A stretch of DNA of 64,000 nucleotides. It comes from an uncultured Eubacteriales bacterium (GTDB taxonomy: Bacteria > Bacillota > Clostridia > Oscillospirales > CAG-272). The stretch is from the NCBI GenBank assembly GCA_902491535.1, contig CABUHS010000001.1, forward strand, positions 62,001 to 126,000. Reading direction: 5' to 3'. Numbering within the stretch: position 1 is the stretch's first letter; each line of letters begins with the position of its first letter. Of the stretch, positions 45,337-53,753 are shown in pieces. The translations under genes were made by a program, and so were the position numbers. The notes under the pieces were generated by a model. That model saw only the letters and a list, made by a program, of their open reading frames with translations, was not told the origin of the DNA and made no database searches.

Positions 45337-45426
45337 ATGATACCGTACCGTAAACCGATTTAACAGAGGTTTCCGACACAACTTTTATACTATTTCAATT
45401 TACGATTCTACGTACAATACCGTATA

Positions 45427-46107
45427 CTATTTGTCACGCTTTGCATAGTGCAGGCAAAGCGACGAAAGCTTGCATCCGTCGCACGCCGGGCTGCGAGCAG
45501 TACAAACATCACGTCCGTACATAACGAGCCTATGGCAAAAATCAGACTGTTCCTCAGGCTGTATAAGCTCTGACAGTATGCGTTCGGTCTTGACAGGATC
45601 TTTTTGATCTTCAGGATAAAATCCGAGCTTCCCGGAAATACGGATGCAATGTGTATCGGCAACAATTGCAGGAAGTCCGAAAATGTCGCCGCGGAGAAGA
45701 TTAGCTATCTTGCGCCCTACTCCGGGCAGTGAAAGAAGCTCATCCATCTCTTGAGGAAGCTCTCCACCAAATTTTTCACATATCATTCTTGATGCATCTA
45801 TAAGGTTCTGCGCCTTGGTTCTGTACAGTCCGCACGGGCGCACTATTTCAGCAAGCTCGTCAAAATCAGCCGCCGCCATATCCGCCGCTGTCGGATATTT
45901 TTCAAACAAAGGTCCGGATACGATATTTACTCTTTTATCCGTACACTGAGCGGACAGTCTGCCCTGAACAAGCAGCTTCCACGGATCGGAAGCGTATTCG
46001 AGCGCACATACCGCCTGCGGATATATTTCCTTAAGTACAGATACTATATATGCCGCCCGTTCGCGGTCAGTCATTCCGAATATCTTTTCAGTTTCCGTTT
46101 TTTTCAT
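45427..46107 (-). CDS. nth: Endonuclease III (DNA glycosylase/AP lyase)
   Basis: Base-excision repair enzyme for oxidised pyrimidines. LVQGRLSAQCTDKRVN, the helix-hairpin-helix LPGVGRKIANLL with the catalytic Lys, VADTHCIRISGKLGF with the catalytic Asp, and the iron-sulfur loop CTARSPACDGCKLSSLC (C-X6-C-X2-C-X5-C) are intact. 226 residues. Last gene of the - strand cluster beginning at zapA; the PBP gene ends 57 bp before the nth start (on the minus strand). Confidence 0.96.
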   Translation of the reverse strand: MKKTETEKIFGMTDRERAAYIVSVLKEIYPQAVCALEYASDPWKLLVQGRLSAQCTDKRVNIVSGPLFEKYPTAADMAAADFDELAEIVRPCGLYRTKAQNLIDASRMICEKFGGELPQEMDELLSLPGVGRKIANLLRGDIFGLPAIVADTHCIRISGKLGFYPEDQKDPVKTERILSELIQPEEQSDFCHRLVMYGRDVCTARSPACDGCKLSSLCLHYAKRDK

Positions 46108-46164
46108 AAAATATCTCCATTACGAACATATGAATAACATTCATTCGGCTTTTAAGCAAAACAT

Positions 46165-47970
46165 TCAGCCGAAATACCCTGTAAGAAGCGCCTCCGCAGG
46201 CAGCGCCGCATTAAAACCGTCAGATCCGTTTTCAATAACACATATTACAGCTATCTGAGGAGACTCATACGGAGCAAAAGCTGCAAATACAGCGTTCGGT
46301 TCGGCTCCTTCACGCTGTGCCGTTCCGGTTTTAGCACCGATCTCATAGTTCTTTCCGGAAAATACATTTCCGACAGTTCCGCTACGTGCTGCGTCATACA
46401 TTCCGCCGCGTATTACATTCAGCGTACCCGCAGACAGCTGAGCATTGCCCAATATCTCAGGCTCTTTTTCGTAAACCGTTTCGCCTGCAGGAGAGCATAC
46501 CTTTAAAAGCAGATGCTCCGAATATCTTGTGCCCCCGTTTGAAAGCACGGAAATGAAAGAACAAAGCTGTGTAGGAGTAAAAAGATTATCCGACTGCCCT
46601 ATAGCTGCCGCAAGGGTTTCTCCCTCTCCCCAACCGCTGTCGCCTCGCGACGCAGGCCCGGCAAGAACAGGCTGAGCTTCGGAAAGCTCTATTCCGGACT
46701 TCTCTCCAAGTCCGAGCTTTGACGCCCAAAGATTCATTTTTTCTATCCCTGTAAGACGTCCTGTCTCAAAAAAGAAATAATTACACGAATGCTGTATCGC
46801 CGCTCGGACATTTATCGTTCCGTGAGTTGTTCCGTTCCTGCCGTAAAGCCAGCATTGCGGCGTAAAATTATCGTAGTATGTATAAATTCCCTCGTCCGTT
46901 ATCACCGTATCCGGAGTTATTATTCCCTCCTCCAGCGCCGCTGCCGCCGTAGCGAGCTTCATAACCGAACCTGGCGCATACCTGCCCTGAATACTGCGGT
47001 TAAAAAGCGGTGCGGACGGATCGGCCGAGAGAGATGCATAATCGTTTTTATACTGATCTGCCGTATATGTAGGATACGATGCGCAGACAAGCAGCTCACC
47101 ACTGTTTACGTCGGCCGCTGTTATTGCTCCGCCGTCAGATCCGACGTTACGCACCTGCTGCCCGAGAGCGTCAAGCGCAGATTTTTGAAGATCAATATCA
47201 ATTGTAAGATATACGTTGTTTCCTGGTACCGACTCCTCGATTATCTCCGCAGATACGATATTGCCAGCTCCATCATATGTAATGAGCATCTTTCCGTCTT
47301 TACCGTGAAGATATTCTTCAAATGCAGCTTCGACTCCGTCAACACCCACAGTCGCGTCCATCGGATATCCCAGCTCACTGTAATATTCGAGAGTCCCGGC
47401 CTGTATTTTTCCGATATGACCGAGTACATGAGCAGCATATCCGCCGTCTTCATACACACGCGAAGCTTTTTTCTCTACCGAAAGTCCGGCAGGACGCTCG
47501 CTTATAATATGCGCAATAATACTCATAGGAGCATTTTCCGACAGTACTACTTCACTTCCGGACGCCTCGATAAGAAGCTGTTCAAGCTCTTCGTAAGAAC
47601 TAAGCTCACCGTCACATCCGAATTCGCAAAGCATAAGATAAAGCTTTTCCACAGCTCCCTGATAGCTTAAAAACTGAGTCGGATTACATCTGAGTTCATA
47701 CGAATACGAATTTCCGACAAGCTTTACTCCGTTACGGTCAAAGATCTCGCCGCGCAGCGACGGTACGGTCACCGTTCTTGACGATCCTCCCAAAAGTCCC
47801 GGAAGTACAGGAGTCTGTCCTCCGAGCCATACTATCCTTACCGTAAAAAGAACAAGGATCGCTGTAAAAACACACCCCGGTACGATATACCTGTATTTAT
47901 GTGTCTGCCTTTTAGATCTGTCCGCATCACGGACATTTTTTTTTATTTTTTCTCTGCGCATTTTTGCCAC
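46165..47970 (-). CDS. Class B penicillin-binding protein (PBP2/SpoVD-like transpeptidase)
   Basis: Membrane-anchored D,D-transpeptidase for peptidoglycan cross-linking, 601 residues. One membrane helix (about 28-50), a dimerisation domain with SLRGEIFDRNG, and the transpeptidase domain with the SxxK motif APGSVMKLA near residue 335, SxN motif HSCN and KTG motif GAKTGTAQ. The GTG at 47970 and the ATG at 47961 are both possible; neither has a strong ribosome site. It starts just after maf. The PBP2 (elongation) versus SpoVD (cortex) assignment cannot be made from sequence alone; no PASTA domain is present, and mreBCD is not adjacent. Confidence 0.93.
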   Translation of the reverse strand: MAKMRREKIKKNVRDADRSKRQTHKYRYIVPGCVFTAILVLFTVRIVWLGGQTPVLPGLLGGSSRTVTVPSLRGEIFDRNGVKLVGNSYSYELRCNPTQFLSYQGAVEKLYLMLCEFGCDGELSSYEELEQLLIEASGSEVVLSENAPMSIIAHIISERPAGLSVEKKASRVYEDGGYAAHVLGHIGKIQAGTLEYYSELGYPMDATVGVDGVEAAFEEYLHGKDGKMLITYDGAGNIVSAEIIEESVPGNNVYLTIDIDLQKSALDALGQQVRNVGSDGGAITAADVNSGELLVCASYPTYTADQYKNDYASLSADPSAPLFNRSIQGRYAPGSVMKLATAAAALEEGIITPDTVITDEGIYTYYDNFTPQCWLYGRNGTTHGTINVRAAIQHSCNYFFFETGRLTGIEKMNLWASKLGLGEKSGIELSEAQPVLAGPASRGDSGWGEGETLAAAIGQSDNLFTPTQLCSFISVLSNGGTRYSEHLLLKVCSPAGETVYEKEPEILGNAQLSAGTLNVIRGGMYDAARSGTVGNVFSGKNYEIGAKTGTAQREGAEPNAVFAAFAPYESPQIAVICVIENGSDGFNAALPAEALLTGYFG

Positions 47971-47983
47971 ATCCGTTCGGGCG

Positions 47984-48604
47984 TCACAGCAGATCTATCC
48001 GTTTTCCGGACGCCTCTCTGAGAATATCATAGTCAAAATCGCGTGCAAGTATCCTGCCGAGACGGCACACAGGCAGTCCGACAATATTGAAATAATCTCC
48101 CTCGATCGCACTCACAAAAAGTCCGCCGAGTTCCTGTATTCCGTAAGCCCCGGCCTTGTCAAGAGGCTCGCCTGATCTGATATAAAGCTCTATCTCCTCA
48201 TCGGTCAGATCGCGGAAATGAACGCGAGTGGTCTCACTCTCGACGGTCATTCTTCCGTCCGACATTACGGCGATACCGGTATGCACCTCATGAACGCTTC
48301 CGGAGAGCTTGCGGAGCATCCTCTCCGCATTTTCCGCAGTATGCGGTTTGCCGAATATTTCGTCTCCGAAAGATACGACCGTATCCGCAGATATAACTAT
48401 CGAGCAGCGTCTCTCCTCAGAATCCAGAAGCTCTGTCGAAGCGGCACATTTTCTTGCAGCAAGAGTCTCGACCGTCTTTTTGGGAGACAGTTTTTCAACA
48501 GTTTCGTCAACATCACTGACAAGCAAAGAAAATTCCACTCCGAGAGTCCTGAGTATTTCCTGTCTGCGCGGACTTTTTGACGCAAGTATCAGCTTTTTTA
48601 CCAA
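47984..48604 (-). CDS. maf: Maf-like nucleotide pyrophosphatase
   Basis: House-cleaning pyrophosphatase acting on dTTP/UTP and modified nucleotides. LILASKSPRRQEILRTLG opens the protein, then SDVDE, ISADTVV, and DKAGAYGIQELGGLFV, all typical. The start used is the TTG at 48604, with AAGGTGA 4-5 nt upstream; it overlaps the stop of the DUF4321 gene by 7 nt, so coupling is likely. About 206 residues. The ATG at 48646 would add an unrelated N-terminus. Gene order DUF4321-maf is conserved in clostridia. Confidence 0.93.
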   Translation of the reverse strand: MVKKLILASKSPRRQEILRTLGVEFSLLVSDVDETVEKLSPKKTVETLAARKCAASTELLDSEERRCSIVISADTVVSFGDEIFGKPHTAENAERMLRKLSGSVHEVHTGIAVMSDGRMTVESETTRVHFRDLTDEEIELYIRSGEPLDKAGAYGIQELGGLFVSAIEGDYFNIVGLPVCRLGRILARDFDYDILREASGKRIDLL

Positions 48605-48852
48605 GGTCTCACCTTCATTCCTACAAACAACGATATAATCAGGCATATTATCACAGCTACGGAAATATTAAACGTAACCGCAAACGTAAATGTTATTATC
48701 CCAAGATCAAGAACAAGCGGTGTTGTAATGCCGAGGCTTAATCCGTATCCGAGCCAGGAAAGAAAAGAAATATCCGTCGTGACATTGGCAACAAGCGAGC
48801 CTATTACAACCCCGGTACATATCAAAAAAACAGTGTATAAAAGATTTTTCAT
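48598..48852 (-). CDS. DUF4321 membrane protein
   Basis: An 84-residue protein with three hydrophobic helices (about 4-24, 29-50 and 53-77) and a short basic C-terminus (MKVRPW). The sequence and its position directly before maf match the clostridial DUF4321 family. Function unknown. Its last codons overlap the maf ribosome site and start. Confidence 0.82.
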   Translation of the reverse strand: MKNLLYTVFLICTGVVIGSLVANVTTDISFLSWLGYGLSLGITTPLVLDLGIITFTFAVTFNISVAVIICLIISLFVGMKVRPW

Positions 48853-48905
48853 AAGGTTCCCTTCTCATAAAAATCTGAGTTCCGGAAAAACAGTATCAGC
48901 CGGAT

Positions 48906-49349
48906 TTATTTTCCTGTCGATCCGAAACCTCCGGCTCCGCGCTCCGTATCGTCGAGCGAATCTATCTCTTCAAAATCAGCCTTCAGAACAGGAACGAACA
49001 TAAGCTGAGCTATACGGTCGCCTGGATTCACAGTATACGGTTCGTCGCTGTGATTCACAAGCCCTACTGCGATCTCGCCCCTGTAATCGGCGTCGATCAC
49101 CCCTACGCTGTTTGAAAGCGTTATACCGTGCTTTATTCCCATTCCGCTCCTGCTGAAAACGAGCGACACAACATCGCCGCGCTCAGGAGCGACTGCAATG
49201 CCCGTAGGAACTGTCACGCTGCCGTGCGGAAGAATCAGAACCGGTTCGTCAATACAAGCGGTAAGATCGCATGCCGCCGAATTTATAGTCGCATATCTCG
49301 GTATATCAGCGTTCTCTCTTACCTTTTTTATTTTTACATTCAACTTCAT
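48906..49349 (-). CDS. dut: dUTP diphosphatase
   Basis: Trimeric dUTPase that keeps uracil out of DNA and provides dUMP. Motif 1 AACDLTA, motif 2 SRSGM, motif 3 NSVGVIDADYRGEI (with the catalytic Asp), motif 4 GDRIAQLMF and the C-terminal motif 5 RGAGGFGSTG are all present. 147 residues. Weak ribosome site. It follows the longer U32 gene in the zapA-nth cluster. Confidence 0.97.
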   Translation of the reverse strand: MKLNVKIKKVRENADIPRYATINSAACDLTACIDEPVLILPHGSVTVPTGIAVAPERGDVVSLVFSRSGMGIKHGITLSNSVGVIDADYRGEIAVGLVNHSDEPYTVNPGDRIAQLMFVPVLKADFEEIDSLDDTERGAGGFGSTGK

Positions 49350-49388
49350 TTCTTATCGTACACCGTGTATCCGGCGTCCTTTCGCATA

Positions 49389-51431
49389 TTATTTTATACG
49401 TCTTACAGACTTGCCTGCCGGAGACGTTTTTTTCTCGTAATCAAGCATGACCGCGCGGCATTCGTCAGCAGATTCGGTAGTAAATACAAAATGTAAATCC
49501 TTTATTCCGGCAGCAGCAAGCTCTTTCTGCCTGTCTGCCATCCATATGGGACAGCTGTTATATACGGTCTCACGTTTTCTGCCACCGGGCAACCGCAAGC
49601 CCTCCCGTACCGGGAATTCCACACCGCGGCGGTCGGTCAGCTTTTTCATTCCGCAGCTTTTTTCAAGCAGCATGAGCGGAAGCCGTCCGTATACTATAAG
49701 GCTTTTACATGCTCTTATATCGCGGATCTGCGGAAGAGTAAGCTCCGGCGAAAGAATATATTCTTCGAATGCACCGAGCCTGTCGTAAAAAAGAGCCGAT
49801 GCAGAGTTTGTTATATTCAGTCTGAAATCTCCGTGAAGTATGAAGCCGAACTTGCGTGCAAGCTCAATATGCCCTATATTTCCGACATAGCAATGATCCG
49901 CGCCGAGACTTTTTGCTTCGCGCAAAAGTCCGGACACCGCATCAAGCTCACTGTCATGTATCGCTTCCGGAAAGACTATCGCATTAGCTCTCACACGTCC
50001 GGATTTTGCGCATTTTACAAATTCATCCGGCGGCAAAGCTATAAGCTCAAAATATTCTTCTGCGCGCTCCGGTATCTGCTCAAATTTCAGAAATCTTGCG
50101 GTTCTGCGCTTTTTTTGAGGCGGAAAACCGTCTGACATACGTTTAACTGCCGCTGTCTCATCAAGCGGCATTACGGCATGTCCGCGGATAGCTTCGCCCC
50201 CGGCCGGCGGAAGCGACGATCCGGAGCCTGATGCATACTGAACATGCTCAGCCGCAGCGCTCGCACTTTTATCGCGCTCAGTCCGGACACCGAGCATACC
50301 GCTGCCGACAGTATCAGTAAAATACGCGTCGGTGAAACCGTCTCTCGAAAAAAGATTCTTCAGCTCAAGCATCTCGGCAGCTGTTGCATTTCTCCGCCGA
50401 TCAAGCATACGGCGGTATATCCCAGCAACACCGCGTATATATTTAGGCGATTTCATTCTGCCCTCTATTTTCAGAGACGATACACCGCAGGCAATGAGTT
50501 CGGTAATATGCTCTGCAAGGCAAAGATCTTTCAGACTCAGCGGATATCCCCCGCTGTACGGAAGTCTGCACGGCTGCGCACACTGCCCCCGGTTCCCGCT
50601 CCTTCCGCCGATAATACTGCTCATAAGACACTGTCCGGAACGGCATACGCAAAGTGCCCCATGAACAAATATCTCCGTTTCTATCGGAGAATTTTTGCAA
50701 ATAGTATATATGTCTTTAAGACTGAGTTCTCTTGCCGGTACTATACGTGTAAACCCAAGCGCAGCAAGCTGCTTTGCAGAATCAAGATTGTGCGCCGAAA
50801 GCTGAGTACTCGCATGAAGCTCCATATCCGGAAGATATTCACGCAAAAGCATGCAAAGTCCCGTATCGGCGACAATAAGTCCGTCTGCTCCGGCAGAATA
50901 AAGAAATTCGGCATACTCGGCCGCCTCGCGGAGTTCTCTGTCGTATACAAGTGTATTCATTGTAACGTACAGCTTTACGCCTTTCATATGACAGTATGAA
51001 ATCGCGCGCCTCATCGCCTCATCGTCAAAATTCTTCGCGTTCATGCGCGCATTCAGAATTCTTCCGCCGCAATATACTGCGTCTGCACCTCCGCCGACAG
51101 CAGCGTAAACCGCCTCCTCCGAACCGCACGGAACAAGAAGCTCAGGGAGCGGCATATCCGGAGAAAGCGGAGGTAATCCGACACTTTCCGAAGTCTGCTT
51201 TCGCATATACCCATCGCCCCGAAACGTCTCTTTCTCCCTTAAAGCCTCAGGTGTAAGTTTTACGGAAGTTCTGCTTTCTTTTCGGGCAGCTCGCTGAGAC
51301 GGTTTCGGCTTTAAAGAATGTTCTCCGCGGAAAGCTGCATGACCGCCGCGTCCGTTTCTGTCCCTGCGGTTTCCCGAACTCCGGTCACCTTGATTTTTAT
51401 TATGCGGCACGGTATGTTTCTTTTGGGACAT
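49389..51431 (-). CDS. U32-family protein with basic N-terminal extension
   Basis: A 680-residue member of the U32 family (TrhP/RlhA-like RNA hydroxylation proteins, formerly peptidases). About 95 residues rich in Arg, Lys, Gly and Ser precede the domain and look disordered and possibly RNA-binding. The conserved core begins LPELLVPCGSEEAVYAAVGG, with the cysteine cluster HGALCVCRSGQCLMS and RGQCAQPCRLPY and then LKIEGRMKSPKY. The C-terminal part carries a second barrel-like half. It starts 2 nt after the zapA stop; the zapA-U32 pair is conserved in Firmicutes. It differs from the shorter U32 at 9119-10399 in length and extension. Confidence 0.88.
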   Translation of the reverse strand: MSQKKHTVPHNKNQGDRSSGNRRDRNGRGGHAAFRGEHSLKPKPSQRAARKESRTSVKLTPEALREKETFRGDGYMRKQTSESVGLPPLSPDMPLPELLVPCGSEEAVYAAVGGGADAVYCGGRILNARMNAKNFDDEAMRRAISYCHMKGVKLYVTMNTLVYDRELREAAEYAEFLYSAGADGLIVADTGLCMLLREYLPDMELHASTQLSAHNLDSAKQLAALGFTRIVPARELSLKDIYTICKNSPIETEIFVHGALCVCRSGQCLMSSIIGGRSGNRGQCAQPCRLPYSGGYPLSLKDLCLAEHITELIACGVSSLKIEGRMKSPKYIRGVAGIYRRMLDRRRNATAAEMLELKNLFSRDGFTDAYFTDTVGSGMLGVRTERDKSASAAAEHVQYASGSGSSLPPAGGEAIRGHAVMPLDETAAVKRMSDGFPPQKKRRTARFLKFEQIPERAEEYFELIALPPDEFVKCAKSGRVRANAIVFPEAIHDSELDAVSGLLREAKSLGADHCYVGNIGHIELARKFGFILHGDFRLNITNSASALFYDRLGAFEEYILSPELTLPQIRDIRACKSLIVYGRLPLMLLEKSCGMKKLTDRRGVEFPVREGLRLPGGRKRETVYNSCPIWMADRQKELAAAGIKDLHFVFTTESADECRAVMLDYEKKTSPAGKSVRRIK

Positions 51432-51433
51432 TA

Positions 51434-51781
51434 TTATTTTACGGCCGTCTTATCCGAGCCGTCCGAAGCTTCATCTTCTGCATCGGCAGTGTCTTCTGCG
51501 GAAATACCGAGCTTTGCACGAAGCTCCGCATTTTCAGCCGTCAGCTTATCGATATTTTCCTGCATACGCTGAAAACGAAGGGAATTCTTTATTTTATCGT
51601 CAAAGTAATCGATAGCGCAGAAAAGTACAGCCTCATGCTTGCTGCAATGCTTGCTTGAAACAACCATCTCGTTTATTCTCTGATCCAGTAAACGGACAAG
51701 TCCGTTTACATACTCCTCCTGCTCATCCGATACAAGATTGACCGTCATTCCCGCGATCGTTACAGTATACTTCTGTTTCAT
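51434..51781 (-). CDS. zapA: Cell division protein ZapA
   Basis: FtsZ-associated protein that bundles protofilaments at the division ring. The 115-residue product has the ZapA fold: KYTVTIAGMTVNLVSDEQEE, then a long coiled coil (MQENIDKLTAENAELRAKLG), ending in an acidic tail. The start ATG at 51781 has GGAG 7 nt upstream; the longer frame to 51820 is rejected. First gene of the long - strand cluster. Confidence 0.9.
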   Translation of the reverse strand: MKQKYTVTIAGMTVNLVSDEQEEYVNGLVRLLDQRINEMVVSSKHCSKHEAVLFCAIDYFDDKIKNSLRFQRMQENIDKLTAENAELRAKLGISAEDTADAEDEASDGSDKTAVK

Positions 51782-51862
51782 ATGAATTCTCCGTTCCGTC
51801 TGAAATGACACTGCGATCACTTTCAGACAAGTATTTTTTAATTTACAAGAGCAAACCGCTTT

Positions 51863-51883
51863 GACAAAATAGAAAATTTTGTC
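51863..51883. promoter_or_regulatory. Inverted repeat between zapA and proB
   Basis: GACAAAAT (51863-51870) and ATTTTGTC (51876-51883) form an inverted repeat that overlaps TTGACA (51861) and faces both divergent genes. Confidence 0.4.
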
Positions 51884-51891
51884 TTATACCG

Positions 51892-51920
51892 TTGCGTTTT
51901 ACCATAAAATATTGTATAAT
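51892..51920 (+). promoter_or_regulatory. Promoter of proB
   Basis: TTGCGT at 51892-51897, a 17-nt spacer and TATAAT at 51915-51920. The leader of about 225 nt contains a degenerate copy of the 76-bp repeat. Confidence 0.65.
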
Positions 51921-52060
51921 TGCATTTAGCACGGTAAAAATCGTGTCTGTGCAAAATATACATAATATATTATAATATATTTCTTATCAGATTTAAATAC
52001 CTTTTTTGTAAAAAGTTATGCTTTTTTCTGATTTAATATCGGAAAATAATACATCGGGAA

Positions 52061-52114
52061 GATAAGAGCCCGACCGGGCAAGTACCCCGGAACCTTATCG
52101 ATTCACAATAAAAA
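52061..52114 (+). repeat. Degenerate copy of the 76-bp repeat in the proB leader
   Basis: It shares GCCCGACC, the block GTACCCCGGAACC and TTCACAATAAAA with the tandem array and lacks the inner hairpin arms. Confidence 0.7.
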
Positions 52115-52151
52115 AGACGGAAGTATACCGCCTGAAAGGATATAAATATCT

Positions 52152-52946
52152 ATGGATCTAATCAAAAACGCAGGACGCATCGTTGTTAAAATCGGAACAT
52201 CGTCGCTGACATACGAAAACGGAAAGCTTAATTTTCACCGTATAGAGATACTCTCACGGGTAATATCCGACCTGTCAAATATGGGAAAAGAGATCATTCT
52301 CGTCTCCTCCGGAGCAGTAACCGCAGGACGCGCTAAGCTTAATTTCGGACACAAACCCGCATCAACAGAGGAAAAGCAAGCACTTGCCGCCGTCGGTCAG
52401 GCCGAGCTTATGAAAATTTACGAACGCTTTTTCGGAAGCTACGGACACAACGTTGCACAGATACTTATAACACGTGAGATCGTAGATAACGCAATCTGTA
52501 AACAGAATGTTCAGAACACCTTTAATATGCTTCTGTCTCTCGGATGTATCCCGATCGTTAACGAGAACGATACGACATCCTTTGAAGAGATAGAATTCGG
52601 AGACAACGATACTCTCGCCGCATATGTTGCCGTAATATGCCACGCCGACGCACTTATAAACCTCAGCGACATTGACGGACTTTATAACAAAGATCCTCAC
52701 AAACATTCAGATGCCGAACTTATCCGTCAGGTAGATGTGATAGATGAAACTATCCGCGGATATGCAGAGGGCGCAGGATCGGATTTCGGTACCGGAGGTG
52801 TTATCACAAAGCTTAATGCCGCTGAAATATCCACAGCCGCAGGAATTCCTATGATACTGACCAACGGTGAGGATCCCGAAATACTTTACCGTCTTGAAAG
52901 CGGATGCCTTTCCGGAACGCTTTTTTCCGCATGCCGGAAAGCATAA
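52152..52946 (+). CDS. proB: Glutamate 5-kinase lacking the PUA domain
   Basis: First enzyme of proline synthesis, 264 residues. RIVVKIGTSSLTYENG, LVSSGAVTAGRAKL, the substrate loop NENDTTSFEEIEFGDNDTL, INLSDIDGLY and the GTGGVITKLNAAEIS phosphate loop are intact. The C-terminal PUA RNA-binding domain present in many bacterial ProB proteins is absent, as in several Firmicutes. proA is not adjacent, unlike the usual proBA operon. AAAGGA lies 12 nt before the ATG. Two hairpins follow as terminators. No T-box is visible in the leader. Confidence 0.95.
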   Translation: MDLIKNAGRIVVKIGTSSLTYENGKLNFHRIEILSRVISDLSNMGKEIILVSSGAVTAGRAKLNFGHKPASTEEKQALAAVGQAELMKIYERFFGSYGHNVAQILITREIVDNAICKQNVQNTFNMLLSLGCIPIVNENDTTSFEEIEFGDNDTLAAYVAVICHADALINLSDIDGLYNKDPHKHSDAELIRQVDVIDETIRGYAEGAGSDFGTGGVITKLNAAEISTAAGIPMILTNGEDPEILYRLESGCLSGTLFSACRKA

Positions 52947-52987
52947 AACTCCCACCTCATTGCAACAGACAAAATAAATTGAAATAA

Positions 52988-53012
52988 GCAAAAGCGACTG
53001 TCCGACAGCCGC
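52988..53012 (+). terminator. Hairpin after proB
   Basis: AGCG-ACTGTC pairs with GACAGC-CGCT around a short loop, followed by TTAGTT; a weak terminator. Confidence 0.5.
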
Positions 53013-53027
53013 TTAGTTACATAAACA

Positions 53028-53065
53028 GTTAAAAGCCCATAAAAATGATTTTATGGGCTTTTAAC
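53028..53065. terminator. Bidirectional terminator
   Basis: A perfect 17-bp stem (53028-53044 with 53049-53065) with a 4-nt loop, between the convergent proB and the hypothetical gene at 53066. Confidence 0.94.
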
Positions 53066-53416
53066 TTATATTTTGAGATGGTATGTATAGTATGCAATTA
53101 TTTTACGGTGCTTCCCGCCATGTTCGGTATCCTCACCTTCAATGATCACACCGTCGCCGGACAAGAGCTGACTCATCGAAAGCCGGTCGATCTCTCCGCG
53201 AAATACGACATCAGCGTCAGAATAAACAAGAAGCTCGGAAGCTTTGACGATCAGCGCGCCTCCTCTTCCTATAACAGCCTCCTCCGACGCACTGTCGGCA
53301 TTGCTGTCACGTTCGGTAACATATTTTACAGCCATACCGTCAAGCCGTTTTGCCATTGATCTGCGAAAGGCCGGAGTCTCCTCACGGCGCTTTCCGAAAC
53401 GGTTAAAAATTCCCAT
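53066..53416 (-). CDS. Conserved hypothetical protein
   Basis: A 116-residue soluble protein with a basic N-terminus and a beta-rich core (VIGRGGALIVKASELLVYSD, GEIDRLSMSQLLSGDGVIIE), ending in KIIAYYTYHLKI. The pattern is familiar from uncharacterised clostridial proteins of similar size; no function known. It is a single-gene unit. A copy of the 76-bp repeat lies just upstream (53462-53538), in the opposite orientation to the gene. Confidence 0.7.
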   Translation of the reverse strand: MGIFNRFGKRREETPAFRRSMAKRLDGMAVKYVTERDSNADSASEEAVIGRGGALIVKASELLVYSDADVVFRGEIDRLSMSQLLSGDGVIIEGEDTEHGGKHRKIIAYYTYHLKI

Positions 53417-53461
53417 TACTGCCTACCTCTTTATTTTATTAAATTAAAGCTCCGCATGCAA

Positions 53462-53538
53462 AATAAGAACCCGACCCGCCGGACGCAATCAAAGCTTGCG
53501 GGCGGGTACCCCGGAACCCTGTTGTTTCACAATAAAAA
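53462..53538 (+). repeat. Single full copy of the 76-bp repeat
   Basis: It contains AATAAGAACCCGACCCGCC, the inner arms CGCAA/TTGCG, GGGCGGGTACCCCGGAACC and TTGTTTCACAATAA in the same order as the array at 40313-40609, but on the opposite strand. Confidence 0.9.
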
Positions 53539-53673
53539 TCAACATGCTGTGCAGAAATCCGCATACTGCTGATATTTCATAATCCGAAACTATTATACAG
53601 CAAAAACAGCGGTAAAGCAAGCGGCATATAAAATAACAAAAAATCAGGTCGTAAAGCGGTAAGTTTAAGAAAA

Positions 53674-53720
53674 TCTTAATGAATTTTGGTATTGATTCTT
53701 AATTCATAAATTTATATAAT
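53674..53720 (+). promoter_or_regulatory. Two-component operon promoter with TCTTAAT direct repeats
   Basis: TCTTAAT at 53674-53680 and 53697-53703, then TATAAT at 53715-53720. A -35 TTGATT (53692-53697) with a 17-nt spacer overlaps the second repeat. The same layout occurs at 56594-56640. Confidence 0.75.
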
Positions 53721-53753
53721 ATGTATATAAACGTTCAGACAGGGGGCACATCT

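Noticed and set aside
51921..52151. T-box or other riboswitch in the proB leader
   Set aside because: No T-box sequence (AGGGTGG-type) or specifier loop was found; the structured part is explained by the repeat copy.
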